In this document: positions 24,701-37,886 of the stretch, piece by piece | Layout: every line of letters begins with the position of its first letter | How positions within the stretch are numbered: position 1 is the stretch's first letter | Source: Rhea pennata | Taxonomy: Eukaryota; Chordata; Aves; Rheiformes; Rheidae | Length of the DNA: 64,000 bases | Reading direction: 5' to 3' | NCBI RefSeq assembly: GCF_028389875.1 | Contig: NC_084668.1 | Coordinates: 21,443,493-21,507,492 of the forward strand | Translations under genes and position numbers: made by a program | Notes under the pieces: model-generated | Told to the model about the DNA's origin: nothing | The model's database searches: none | Seen by the model: only the letters and a program-made list of their open reading frames with translations

Positions 24701-27700
24701 AGCAAAATCTCAGGAGTTTCCCTCCAAGGAAAAAGTGAATGAAAAAATAAGATCCCTTTTCTGCAGGTTGTGCATGTGGCAAGGGGTAGAGACGAAGGAA
24801 GGTGACCAGGAATATGGATTAAGACAAGTAAAAAAGAATCTGAGAAAAATAATCTTAGGAACTTCCCATTTTGGAGTTGAATTGATCCAGTCAGTGTACA
24901 GGTGGAAGAACTGGAATGGACTTCTTTTCCCAATTTGTGTGTATTCTTCCCAGAATGAATTAATGTCTCACTGAAAAGGTGATCCACAGTCCATATTTAA
25001 GTTAGCCTTGCTGCCTGGCTTTGGAATTATTCCCACTGTTCTTCACAAAAAAAAAAGAATAAACTCAATCACCTTTTTTCTTGGCTTCCTTTTCCCTGAA
25101 ATATATACCTAACATCACAGCTTAGACAGGAAACTAAATTGCAGATGGCAGCATTTTTGCAAAGTATGTGCATACTGAGCTATGCAGACTGACAAATCAA
25201 TTTGTTAAAGAGACAGCTTTTCTTCGAGAGTAAAAGAAAACCCAAAAACCTGAAATCCTCCTTAAAAAGTATGAAGCAGCTCTTAATAATGTTTTTTACC
25301 ACACAGTTGAAAGAAATCATTGAGAAATCCTTTATGTCCCTATGGAGCAGTCCTTTACTGCACTGGGACCAAGAAAGCCTTTTAGAGAGCAATGTGAAGT
25401 TTTACATATTTAAGTTGCTTGTCTTCCCCCTCACCTTGAGCCACCCAGTATGGGGGGACTTCCATGGGCACAACACTCCAGGCAGGTTTCCAGACCCAGC
25501 ACAACTTAGTCAGACATCCCTGTCGCTGGGTGCTGCAGACACTGCCTCTCTAGCAGCTCTTACTCCGCAAGCAGCAGGAAAGCAACCTTTTCTCCTGAGC
25601 AGCAGGGCGAAGCGTGCAGGACGTTTGCATCAGTCTTCATGTTTCTGGGCTTTTTTCATGAGGAGACTGAGTCAGAAAGCATCTTTCTCCCAGCTAGACA
25701 GAAAGCGCCAAAGGAAGCATTGCCTCTGTCACCTATTGGATCTCCTCCATGAGGCACACAGTCACACGGCAAAGCTCTGCTCCTCCCACAGCCTGCGAGA
25801 TCCCACACCAGTTGACCTGACAGGTGCTTTCCTGTATTTCACATCACTTTTGCTTCATGCTGCCTTTGATATCAGAATAGATGAGAAATAAATGGAACCA
25901 CAAATTACAGAATACTTTAACATCTCTTTTGTTCAATAAATCTCTTAGATTAAAATAATAGCGAAAGGAGACCACTCGAAGAGACAGAAGGCTTTACAAT
26001 GTTGACGGAAATCCATAAAAAGTTTTAACATGCTCAGGAGAATCCCTATTGTTTCCAGCCATGCTATGAGCCAAACTCCACCCTCCTGAGGAGGTCGAGT
26101 TCATATTATTTATATAGCAATCTCTTCTGATTCTACTCAAAGACTTAGCATCCATGAAGTTTAGAAAATGCTCAAAATGAAGGTTTGATCTTATGTTGCA
26201 CCTATAAAAAAAGAGTTTCCCAGAAGAATCTCTCTCTATAAAAGCATTGTTTAATTTTTACAACCCAAAGATTTGGACCCTGATGTGTATTGGTTGGCAG
26301 ATTTTATTACTGTATTACCTGCATCCTTAGGGCCTACAGCTGCTCAGGGATCTTCTGTTTATAAAGCTCTTGAAGATTCACAGATAGAGAGCAAAGAGAA
26401 GCAATCTATATTTTTACACTATGTAATTTTGTACCCTCTCTCTCCTTAAGGATTGGCCTTGAATTCATGGATAACTAAGGCATAACACGCTTCCCCTCAG
26501 GCACAGTAACAGAACATACATACTGTTTATTGTTTCACAGAGAATTTCCATCAGTTGTGTATTATTTTCATACCTAATCAGAAACCAACTTATCTCAAAG
26601 TAAAGTGGGTGGAAAGAGAATTTGGTTTGTTGAGACTGTATCAGAGTCAACACAGCCAGCCATCTTCTTTGTCATCAATGTTACCAATGTAACACACCAA
26701 AGCAGAATGACAGACAGCACTAAGCAATGGTACGTGCAAGTTACTGCGTAATCCTCTCTGAAGCAGCAGTATAATCACACGCTCCGAACACAGTATGATG
26801 TAGGCTAGGTAAAAATCAAGCAGGGAAGAGGAAGCCTGCTTTGCCCTGCTTTTCAAGCCTGTGTAAGCTTTAGACCACCCTTATATAACACTATTTAGCA
26901 TATGTTTTGAGAAATCCTTCAGTACGGACTGCGAACCTACACTGACACCTACATCAGCCCACTAGTGACCACACAATTACAGGTAGAAAAGCCAACTGGA
27001 GAGTCTCCAATTATTCTGAGAAGCAGCAATTACATTGGTTACGCTTCTGTAATGTGCCAGCAACATAACAAGCCCACAGAAATGGGCTCATTCTTTTGCT
27101 GCTACTTTTAGAGAGAGAAAGACAAATGCAAACACACATACAATTAGGAAGAAGTTCACTTAAGTATTTTCCTAGCTAGCAGTCACTGCAAACACCCTTA
27201 ACTGGGAAGACTCACAGACAAAAGACATAAGAAATCAGACCTAATATTCCTGACTACCCTCACTGTTCTTCAGGATTTTAAATTTATGCTCCCTAGTGGA
27301 AACTTTAAAAAGTACACATGAAGGACATCTCTAATGACACAAGTGATAAAGTTGAAACAGGAATTCAGACTTGCTCTTTACCAGAATGCAGTTCTTCCAG
27401 CAGCCTGACTAGATGCTTCAGATTATCAGCCATATTCTGTCCGGGAGATAAAGTTATTAATGAGAAATTCTAACTATTCATCAATAGCAGTTTGTGAAAC
27501 ACTTCCTCAGTTTTTGTCTACAACAACTCTCATATGGCTCTAGTTAAACTCACAAATGAAAAAGTTGTTACCTAGCTACTTTTTCCAGAGACATTTAAGT
27601 TTCTTTCACTGAGACTTATAGATAATGGATAATTATTTTTGTAAAGGAAATTAAAGTGGAAGATTAAAGAAACATTCTTTGGGGGAAGACGACTATGTAG

Positions 27701-30700
27701 GCATAGGCGATTACCAGAGTGGCTGTACAGTTTAGCTACGGAGGCAGTGACTCATGATTCCAAGTACTATTTTCAAACTTATCTCTGAGAGAGAAATTTG
27801 CTGCATTTTGGAAATAACTTGGAAGAGTGAGGACAGTTTACTCCTTTGGATTTACATGGATATATGTTCGCCCATTCACTAAAGCACAAAAATGCAGATC
27901 AAAAGTAAGCATTCCATTATTTGATTCATCAAAAGTCTTCAACTACTATGAGCTCATCTTTAAATCCCTGCCCAAAGATACGGCTTCTTGTGTTGAATAT
28001 ACATTCTTTGAATGTGCAAGTACAGTGTAGTACAATGGTCCTTTCAGCTGTAAGCTTCAGAAATCTAAATGCTGGCAGATTGACCAGGATCATGCCTGTT
28101 AAATGCTCCACTTATGCTGGCTGAAAGAATCCAATGCTAGTTTGCTGTTCAATGTTTAGTTTTGCAAAAATGTCCACTTCTGAGGTTGAAATTTTCTTGT
28201 TCAATCCCCAGCAGAAATATGCTTTCAGTTATTTTTAAGCTTGAGGAAAACTTGATCTGCCATTTAGCTATGGCAAAATGAAATGAAATATGTTTCCAGC
28301 CTTCTTTGTATAGGCAATTACAGATCACTAACAGCTAAAAGTGCTGGCCCTCAGACAGACTTGGCTCTGCTGTAGTCAATGGACCTGTAAGGATTTACAC
28401 CATTTGATGGCTACGCCATCTCCTCCGTGTGAAAGTAACACTTCATGTATGTAAGGCAAATGGCCCGAGCTAACAGAATGTCATCCCTTCTCCTTTCAGT
28501 GCAAAGAGTAGATAATCCCACTTTTCCATGATGATACTCTCTTTAAAGTAACTTCTTTATTTTAGAAGGTGCAGCAGGCACTACAGTTTCTCAGCACTTT
28601 TACTTCAAGAAAAGAGCAGGGAAAGTGTCAGGGATATCTACCAGCTGGTGGGGACGGGGTGCAGCCAGCTATAACATGGTTATGTTACAGTTGAAGCTAT
28701 TCATCCCTGCCAGATTTAAAGGGATGCTTTTAGAAGAGTATGCCTGGAAAAGTTCCTATAAACTGAAGAATCTCAATCGTGACAATCATTTCCCTCATGC
28801 CCTGCTCACTTCCAACAGTACCTCCAAGAAAGACTGAATTTTCACATATTTGAAGATAAGTCATCTGGCTGAAACACGTCTCATATTTTTTCAGGTTGGA
28901 GCAAAATTCATTTGATTGTTTGGATTTTTTCTTCTCAATGTTACAGTTCTGAGAGAGATGAGTGCAATTTTGAAAGCAACAGCTTGCATTAAACGTATCA
29001 CAAAAACTTCACAAAGGGAATTAGAAACTTCAAGCATGGCTTATAAAAAGCTCACAGAGTAATGCTTTACAACACAATCTCACATTAATTATTGTAATGC
29101 AAACATAAAAAGGAAAAAAAAAGAAAGAACTGCAACCACTTCCTGGACAGAGAAAAGCTGAGAGACTTCTTCAATACAGGGAGTATTTCTAGGGAAATGG
29201 AAAAAAAAATCACGTGGAGAAAATGAGAAAAATAAATTCAAACCCATTCAGCCTTGTAAAAATCTTCATTTTAAGCCAATGCTTTTTTGGGCCTAGCAAT
29301 ACATTTACCACTCCTTTTTGGAGAACGCAAGTTACTATCTTATAGAACGTGCTGATCCTGAGATGATAAAGTAGTTATAAGGCATCTCTCGAAGAAGAGC
29401 AAGTGATTTTTGAACCTACCACTTGCACAGTTTGGTTACTAAGGCTTTGCACTGAGGACAGGATATACCCACCAAGACTCTGGTCCACTTAGAAGTGGGA
29501 AACACCTTAAACATCAGTTGAAAGAAATGTGCTCACTCTGACGTTACAGCTTTTAATGTCTTCAAGACATTAACATGTTATGTAACATGTTCATAATCTC
29601 TAGAAATCAAGTAATTCCTAAAATAATTAATGAATCCATCCAGAAATAGCTTCAGATTACAAGATTTGCCCCTCTTGCCTTGGATAATCTAGGTTTAGTA
29701 TTAAGAAGTTCATGAATAGAATAAACTTACCACCATCATTAACAGGAAAAGATACAACAATTACCACAAATACAGTTACTGGGCACATAAAACAAAAATA
29801 TAGAAGAAACCCATTAATAACTGTCTATCAGCAAGAGCTATGCCCTGACACATTTATATATAGCAAAAATTAATGTTTTCACTCTGTGTTGCCCCCATTT
29901 TTGATTAGGTTTAAAAGTAAAGTTTCCCAAACATCATGACAGATAGCTTGGTGGTCATGTTCAGAACTTTTTTAGAACTTTTCCCAGTAGACCCAAAAGT
30001 TTTAATTGTTTGTACTTTTCCTCCAATTTCCCCTGATAGCATGGGAGTTACGGGAAGTAAAGTCATTATCCAGTTCAATGAGTTATCATCTCCACAGACA
30101 CTGTAAGTATGATTTTGGGTTTTTCAGTCTTCACATAATTGTTACTCCTCCTTTTCATGACAAAGATTAATTGAGAATGGCAGCTCTGCTAGGGTAGGCA
30201 TCTATATAATCAAGGACATTGTCATCTATTCTTAGTGTCATAACCCAGACTGTCACCTCACAGGCTTCTGTATGAATATAAAGCAAATAAAATAGTGAAA
30301 AAGAAGATGAATACAAGAACAATATTGTATTTCATTTCAAACACTATTACTTGAAGGTAATTTAACCTATTGACACTTCTAATAAATTATGTAAAGTTGT
30401 TTCATGAGTGCTAAGGACTTCATTAAATCAGTTTTAAAGGTCTTAAAAAAAAATCAAGGGGAAGAACGCAAAGGCTTTTCCCCCCCCTATATTTCAGTTA
30501 GATGCAAAATATTGGAACCAATTTGGAGGTGACATGAGTTAAGGAACCTTGCTGTGAGATTTCACAATACAGCACAGCCCAACAGCTAAAGAAAATAATG
30601 GTTGTGGCTTTGGTAACCCAAAGTGAAATATGTTATTTGCATCAGTTTATAATCATACTGGGATGCAGTTTACACTTTACTGCTATAACAGGCCATGATT

Positions 30701-30818
30701 GATGTAATCACAAGTGACCCATCACAACATGAAGTCATAAAGTGTTTTTTAAAATTGTTTCTGAAAAGCATTCATGAGGAAAAATGCACAGATTGACACT
30801 TGACATCTCCTGGGCAAC

Positions 30819-30821
<3 letters not shown>

Positions 30822-30853
<32 letters not shown>
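30822..30853 (+). repeat. Poly(A) tract (32 A)
   Basis: Thirty-two adenines preceded by GGGCAACATT. No retrogene body or flanking target-site duplication was recognised. Confidence 0.95.
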
Positions 30854-30858
<5 letters not shown>

Positions 30859-31292
30859 CTTAAAATTATTCTGCTTGTTCAATTTATCTTCTTCATTTCT
30901 TTTCTCTCTCCTTTAGTTAGTTCTAGGAGTATTTTCTTAAAATATCTGATTCTAATGTCAACAGCAAAACTCCCATTAACATCAGCATGGCCTGGCTCCA
31001 GGTAAATCACTTGCAATCAGCAATATAACAAACAGAACTGCTAACTGGTACCTCCAAATTATTATTCTGAGTTGAGTAAATCTAGTGATTAACCATTCCA
31101 CATATAATACCTGACCAAGCATCATCAATTTACTAAAACTTTAAAATTCCTCCATCATGTGGCCAGTCCTCAGAGTTTGAGGTGGGAAATGAAAGAAGAG
31201 ACTAACATCAGCTGTGTGATATCAAGAGTTGGACACTCTGCAGAAGATCAGGCAATCCAAACAGAGAATGATTATGATCAAGAGAGTTGTTC

Positions 31293-31342
31293 AAAAAAAA
31301 AAAAAAAAAAAAGAAAGAAAAAAAGAAAAAAAGAAAAAAAAG
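31293..31342 (+). repeat. A-rich tract: (A)20 followed by A/G-interrupted repeat
   Basis: Twenty adenines are followed by a purine stretch of A runs broken by single G residues (GAAAGAAAAAAAG type). The lysine/arginine-rich reading frame across it is a translation artefact. Confidence 0.95.
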
Positions 31343-34300
31343 ACCATGATGAACATGAACAGAAATAGAATTACTAGAATTGTAAGTTGAGACATGCCAT
31401 ATGGGATCATTTGAAGTCAATTCAAATGTTCATTCAAAAAGTCATTTGAATTTTTTATGAATACCAAATTCTAAGAAATCTTACTGTTTTCTGGTTAGCA
31501 AACCAACTGTGAATGCTTTACTTACACGAAATACCCAAACCCATACTTTCACAGTATCCAGTTTTGGACGAGCTCGTATCTTCAAGTATCACCACTTTGT
31601 CCTCTATTCCCAGCACAGAGCATTTCAAGGACAGTTTTATTCAGAGCCAGGTTTACTAGGAAGACAACGGAGTTACAGGAAATCTCATGCAGTCATATCC
31701 AGTGCAGTCCTCCCTCCTAAGCATGAGAAAAAGCTGATATTGTGTAAATGCTTGCTTTTACATTCAGCTACTGCCCTAGGCAAAATCCAGCATCAATATT
31801 TTTGTGAACAAGGAATAATTCTACATATATCTGCAAATCTTAAATTGTGTGTTTTAAAATGCGATCTGATTTTCAGAAAACATTCATCCTAGCTGTCTTG
31901 GAAGGAAGAGAAGGGAGGCCAGCCTCCTGTAAAGTACGACAGCTGAGACACCCCAAAACAGAGGCACAGACTTTTCTAAAATATTTGGAACTGAACTGAA
32001 TGTTTGTACTTTCTTTCCCACAACCCCAGACTTCAGTTACTACATTTACTACAAGCCCTTTCTATATATATTCTAGAGAAAAAAGTCCTCCTTTTCAGCA
32101 TCAGTTTGGTTTCAGGTATGTTCCAAGATCTATTTTGTTCACACGGAGCAAAAATATCCGGAATGTCTAAGAAACCTTCAGAGATGGTTGCTAGAGAAGA
32201 GCTTTGCCGTATCATGTTAAATTACCTATGCCATCTGTTCAGAATTTCCTCATGAAACTACTATGAAGAGATACAGCCAAACACATAAGTTTCCCCAGAC
32301 CCCTTTGTAGATGGGTTTTCGATGTTCAGCATAATTATTATCTTAACAAGATTCAACAATAATCACAGACTTTTATTTGGGTAATTTAAGACTTCATAAA
32401 CAGTAAAGAGGTTTTAGCGTCTTGGTCCACATACACATGAAAGCCATGAATGTAGAAAACTTACAAAAACATCTCCTTAGGGAAAATTATTAGGATCTGT
32501 TATGTTTACTAAATGATTTAGCGGTAGCATTCTTCCTTTTTTCAGGGGAAGGAATAGGTTTTGGAAGGGAAGGAATACATTTTGACAGAGACACAGGGTG
32601 TTACTTTGACTCAGACATACCCTGTCCAACATGTTCTTGGACCTCAGGATGAGCAGCCACAGTCTCTTGTGGCTCCTCACCCGGGGTCTTGCCCAGGGCT
32701 CAGCATCGTGCCTGCCTCCACATAATACCTACACTATGCTTCTGCGCAAGATAGTGAAAAGGTATGGATTACGACCCTGACAGTACACCAGGCTTCTAGA
32801 GCTGTGGTTTCTACAATACTTGTCCCACTGTCATCTAACTATATTCATGCAATTGGACTTATATATGACAATCGAGTTAGACTTTATTGAAAGGAAAAGA
32901 TCAACCAGCTCCAATCAGAAGCAGCTGCATCCTAAAATACTGCAGTCAGTGAAAAACATTTACTAAACTTAATTTTATGCCTGCCCAAAAATTGCCCATG
33001 AATAGTTAGCAAGATTCTCAAACATTCTCATTAGCTCAAGGATTATTCTAGACACACAGTCAGCTCATAAAAGGTTTGCTGTAAATACTCACAGGCTTGC
33101 TCAGGTCCATTACTTACTGGGGTTACACAATACCACTTCTGTTCTCTAACTGGATGACCTCTCTGGCTTGCACAGCATGAACTGTGAATAGCACAATTAA
33201 GTACACAACTTTGAGCTGCGATACGGGAGCATTATACTAAACATTTGCTTTTCAACATCATCTCCTCCAGCAAAGCTTGAGCCTTTCATTACAAAAAGGA
33301 TGACAGTGAAGTTGGGAAAAGGGACAGATTGAGTTAAAACATTCATAAGTACAAGAATCTAAGAGCTTAACATCACTGCTACCCTGCTAAAAAAGCCTTC
33401 TTTCCCTCCATAGAACTCAGGAAAGGAGGTGACACATCTCTTTGCCTGTGACAACATCCCCAAATGTGACAGGCCCTATCCCAATAAACAAAATCCAAAG
33501 CTAATACAAACTCTCTGCTCTGTGACAAATCATATTCTGCCATTAGAGAGTCTTCAAACACATTTAAACAAGAAGTTCAAGAGCGTGGTGGTATAATATA
33601 TATATAAAAAAATCATTCTGACAGTGACAGTACATTGAATTCAGCACTAATAACAAAAAACTTATTCATGAATTTGGTATGCATTTTAACATTTAAGGCA
33701 GTTTTTGGCATATTAACCATTGAACAGGCTAGAAATATTCTGAAGAACTTAAAGGCTCTTTGCACTTGCAGTTAAGTGAACTGCTAAAGGAACAACAATA
33801 ATGTACACACACGAAGGTGCTCTCAGTTGTTGTTTGCTCATTTCAAAGTAGTGACCTTATTTCATCGTAGCTCAATCTTCCTCTCTTCCAAATGAGATAA
33901 CTGACACAAAGGTTTAACAGGCTCTCAGCCCACTGATTTTACACTTTATTTATTTATTTGTAATTCATGTCCCTGAAATGCAAGCCTCTCATATTGCACA
34001 GCAGCAGAGTTTAGTTTCAGGTCACAACGCATTACAAGGGAAAGGTTTATTTATGTTATGGCCTTTGTTACTGTTAACAATTTTGCAAGATGCCTTTGTG
34101 ACTAACCTTAAATACAGAAGTAGTTCTAGTAAAGTTTGAATTAGGCATTTGTTTAGTTCCTTGATGATTCAGGGTCTTTAATACCTAAATTTAGTAACTT
34201 CTGAATTTCTTGACTGCTATATCCTTACTGATGGAATACATATTACAGTGCTTATTTCATGTTTTCCTATCTACTTAAGCCATGTGTTTTCTCTCCTATG

Positions 34301-36405
34301 CAAAATCAGTATTATTGGAATTACTGTTCCAGAACAATGTTACTGGAAATAATGTGTACGAACTTCTGCCCTATGGCCAAACAAAAAAATTTAAGTGACA
34401 TAGCTATTTATCTAACTTCCCTCCCACTCTGAATCTATAAGGTGAGTGATTGATCCTGAAGGGGCCAGCAATCATTCAGCTGGAATGGTAGCACAAGACT
34501 CCTCACAGCAACCTTTCTTTTATATTTGCACTATTTGTAAATTTTGGCTAATTTATTTTCTGCTGAATTTGTTTTTAGTCTATAGACCAAAAAAGCAGTT
34601 GAAGCAGGAACATGAAATTTAATCTTCCCTGTCACAGCAGAATGGAAATAGCAGAGCTATTCCTGCTGTTCTATGATGGATCTCTCTCGTTTGTTTTTCC
34701 CCTACAACATCCTAAAAAGGTAATTAAGGAAAAGTATGGCCAAATTACTCTTAACCACGTAACTTAACTACTTTGCCTGCACTTTGCTAAGTTACCATAG
34801 GGAAGACATGAAATATACCAAACCTAGGAATCTAAAATCTCATTTTTCTTTAGAAAGAATAAGCAGAAAAGAACTTTAAAAAGTCACTATTTCAGGAGAT
34901 ACCAATTTGAGGGTCAGTATAAGAATTATTCATTCTGGACAAACAGTATCAGTAGATTTCATAACAGACCAAAGAAATCCCTCCCAGTAGCTCAGAATCT
35001 TTCTTCTAAATGGTATAAGCCTTGTGCTGTTTCTAGTCCTTTTAAAATACACAACATCATAGCCATGACATTACTGAACTAAGAAGCTATTTTATGTAAT
35101 TTTGCAGCTTGTAAGATGCACTTACAATTATGTAAGGTTACAGTTTTCCTTTCCCTTGCATATCTGCACAGTAACTAATGCACCTACCTTTAATAAAGAA
35201 GAGATGTAGAAAAATATAGACATATTTAGAGAACGGAATATATGGTTTCCTAGAATAGTTTCTCATATGGAGAATATCAGCAGCATAAATGTTTTACAAA
35301 TGCTTAAGTCCATTAAATACACTGATCTACATAGCTCAGATCCATGACTCAAATTTCTTCATTAACACAGCCTTCTAGATGTTACGTTTTTGCTATGTTA
35401 TAGCATTTCACACTTTCTTTTTGTCCACTGGGGTTTCCAATGTAGGTGCTTATCAGAGATTCACAATGAAGCCAGGAAAGGAAAAAAAAATCTATTGGAT
35501 CAATGATTTTTGATTGGCCTTTTTCAGGATTCTGTGTTCTAGTGAATACAATGGATTGTTATAACAACAGGATATACTGGTTCACCAAACATTACAGTAC
35601 CATTCATAAATGCATTACAAGTAATTCTCAGATGTTACATATGTACATATATAAGAAATCAAATATCCATAAATCATAAAATATTCATAAAAATCAATAA
35701 ATTCAGAAAATCATGACTACATTTATTTACAATGCCGCATGTACATATGCTCAGCACAGTTTTACAGTCTTACGGAACAACCGAAGGCTGCACTTAAAAT
35801 ATTGCCCCAAATGTTTCATGTTACTGATTAATTAAGAAAAGATCACCAGTCTTGACTCCTACAGCAAACAACAAAGCAGATCTCGTAACCTGTCTTTCAT
35901 TAAATTATCCAGATTATAGCACAATACTCAGTGAAACTAGTAAGCTCTGAAATAGGCCACAAACCCAAGTTTTCCCGTTTCCTGGGAGGGCAGAGCAGTA
36001 TGTGGTTCTCGATTGTTACATAGCTAAATGTGGGTCCAACGAAGACCAGCAGGACAGTGCTACATATAAACATACCACAGTTTTTGTGGGAGGTTATGAA
36101 TTCTGTATGTATTTAGCAGAGGCTAGATTGTTTCTCTGCTGTCTTTACACCTCAGTGTGAAACAGTGACATAAGGTAACAGTCATTTAACTTTGATAACT
36201 TACTTCGGGGGGGAGTCTGTTTGGACAAAAACTTAGCAACTTATCACCTGGCTGAAGACTGCTGTGCCTGCTTCTCCTGCTAGACTCTCACCTGCTTGTA
36301 GAGAAAGGGAGAAGAGATCATACATTTGCAACATGGGGGAGACACAAGCTCCCTAAAAAGCACCTTAATCCAAACATGTCAGAGTGGCGTGGAAGCTTAG
36401 AAGGG

Positions 36406-36539
36406 ACATTTCTAAGACAAAGTTTCTATTTTTTATCTGAAATCAGTATGTTTTGTACTAACCAAAGTAAACATTTCTAAGACAAAGCTTTTATTTTTTT
36501 TTATCTGGAATCAGTATGTTTTGTACTAAACAAAGTGAA
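36406..36539. repeat. 65-bp direct tandem duplication
   Basis: Copy 1 (36406-36470) and copy 2 (36471-36539) both begin ACATTTCTAAGACAAAG, then have a T-rich stretch, ATCAGTATGTTTTGTACTAA and CAAAGT. They differ by a few substitutions and by about four extra Ts in the second copy. This is a recent head-to-tail duplication about 1.4 kb upstream of the B3GALT1 start codon. Confidence 0.93.
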
Positions 36540-37886
36540 TATTTGAAATATTTCAAAGACTCTTTTGTAAAGTTTGTCTGTTACATACTTCTACTCTGGA
36601 GCCCTACAAACCAGCACTCTTAAGCAACCGGTGTGTCTTGGGGAGTTAGCACTGACTCTACAGGCTTAATGTAGCCTGTCTCATTTCTATGAAATGATGA
36701 TAAACAGAAGCCTTTGCAGGAAATACCCTGAGGGTAAATGAGGCTTCAGGGCTGTAACTTCCCTGGACAAAGGAAGCTTAAAAGCAGCCTAGTGCAACAG
36801 GCAGGACACAAATGCAGCAGCCAGGGAAGGCCTGGTGCTAGTTTCCTTGCTTAGATATGCACATACTTTTGAGCGCTGGCCAGTAAAGTGATGCTGTTAA
36901 TAGACTGACATTGTGATTTATCTTACATGCTACGCAGATGATGTATTTTTTTTCTCCATGAAAAATAAAGTCTAGTTTGGGGGAAGAAGAGAAGGAAGTC
37001 AGCAAGAATAATTAAATTGTTATCAATTTATTTCTAGACATTTATGGATTCTACTTGGATTCCGATCTTTACATGGGTAAGACAACATTTACCTAGTATT
37101 TTCTCTACTGTAGTTACATTTAAGAATCAGTACAAATCTGTTTTATTTCCAAAGCATGTTACTGTTATAGCTAGGCAGGCATTAGCATCATTTAGACCAA
37201 ACAGGAATTGGAGCTATTCATGTGCATACTAGCCAATAAATTTATTGATCGTAAAGTGAAAAAGAATATGATTTATCTTAAGTAATTTAAAAAATGATCT
37301 ATAGCCCATTATGAAAGATTATAAAAGTCAAAAAAAAAAGGCTAAGAAGCAAGAAGATGGTAAGAAATCAGAAGAGGGTTTACAGGAAGATTACTGAAAA
37401 GCCAACATGCTATGAATACTTAGCTTTTTTACTAGATATTATCCACAATAATTTATCAATCATAAAAGCATCCCTTCAGTTGTAACGCTATATTCTAGTA
37501 CAGTATCTTGCGTTGTGGTACTTCACGAAAAATAAAGGATATCTGAGAAAAGCATTAATAGACGTAGCTTATTATGGGCCAATCATATTCAAATTCATTT
37601 TTCTTGCCCTAGGCTTTTATGATCTAGCAATGGAAAAATTGTCTTCGTATTTTTCAGAAGTAACAGAGAAGTCCAAGAAATGGAAGCTGCTGCTAGTAAA
37701 CGAAGAAAAGCAGAGTATCATCAGGGTTGATAGCATCTATTTGAGATCCATGAATGATTATAGAGCTACTTTTCTATATCGAACTTTCAAGTCTCATTAA
37801 TAATATGCTGCCTCTCTGGGACATAGGTACATTCTTGGTAAGAAGGCTATTTATTCATTACACTGAATAGACGAGCTACAGGAACA
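36540..37886. other. Region just upstream of the B3GALT1 coding exon
   Basis: AT-rich sequence containing a 95-codon frame (37513-37800) that begins at TTG, not ATG, and has no recognisable domain; it is regarded as chance. The exon carrying the B3GALT1 start probably begins shortly before the ATG. Possible acceptors are ...ACACTGAATAG (ending at 37870) and ...CGAGCTACAG (ending at 37881), but neither has a strong polypyrimidine tract. I cannot fix the exon boundary. Confidence 0.5.

Larger units (their letters stand above)
10196..36405. other. Non-coding DNA upstream of B3GALT1 (probable intron or 5' flank)
   Basis: About 26 kb of AT-rich DNA without a recognisable exon. Patches with higher GC and longer open frames occur at 20190-20410, 21390-21490, 24040-24200 and 25420-25860; the last includes a 229-codon + strand frame at 25202-25891. 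None shows a known domain, a conserved-looking protein motif or convincing splice sites. The other open frames are short, start at non-ATG codons, or read through A-tracts as poly-lysine. Several simple repeats inside it are listed separately. Confidence 0.55.

Noticed and set aside
31159..31368. 69-codon Lys/Arg-rich frame resembling a basic nuclear protein tail
   Set aside because: The basic part is an A/G simple repeat (31293-31342); the flanks show no domain.
37513..37800. 95-codon frame ending 86 bp before the B3GALT1 ATG
   Set aside because: It starts at TTG, lacks a domain, and is Lys/Phe/Leu-rich as expected from AT-rich intron. It is not in frame-continuous fusion with B3GALT1.
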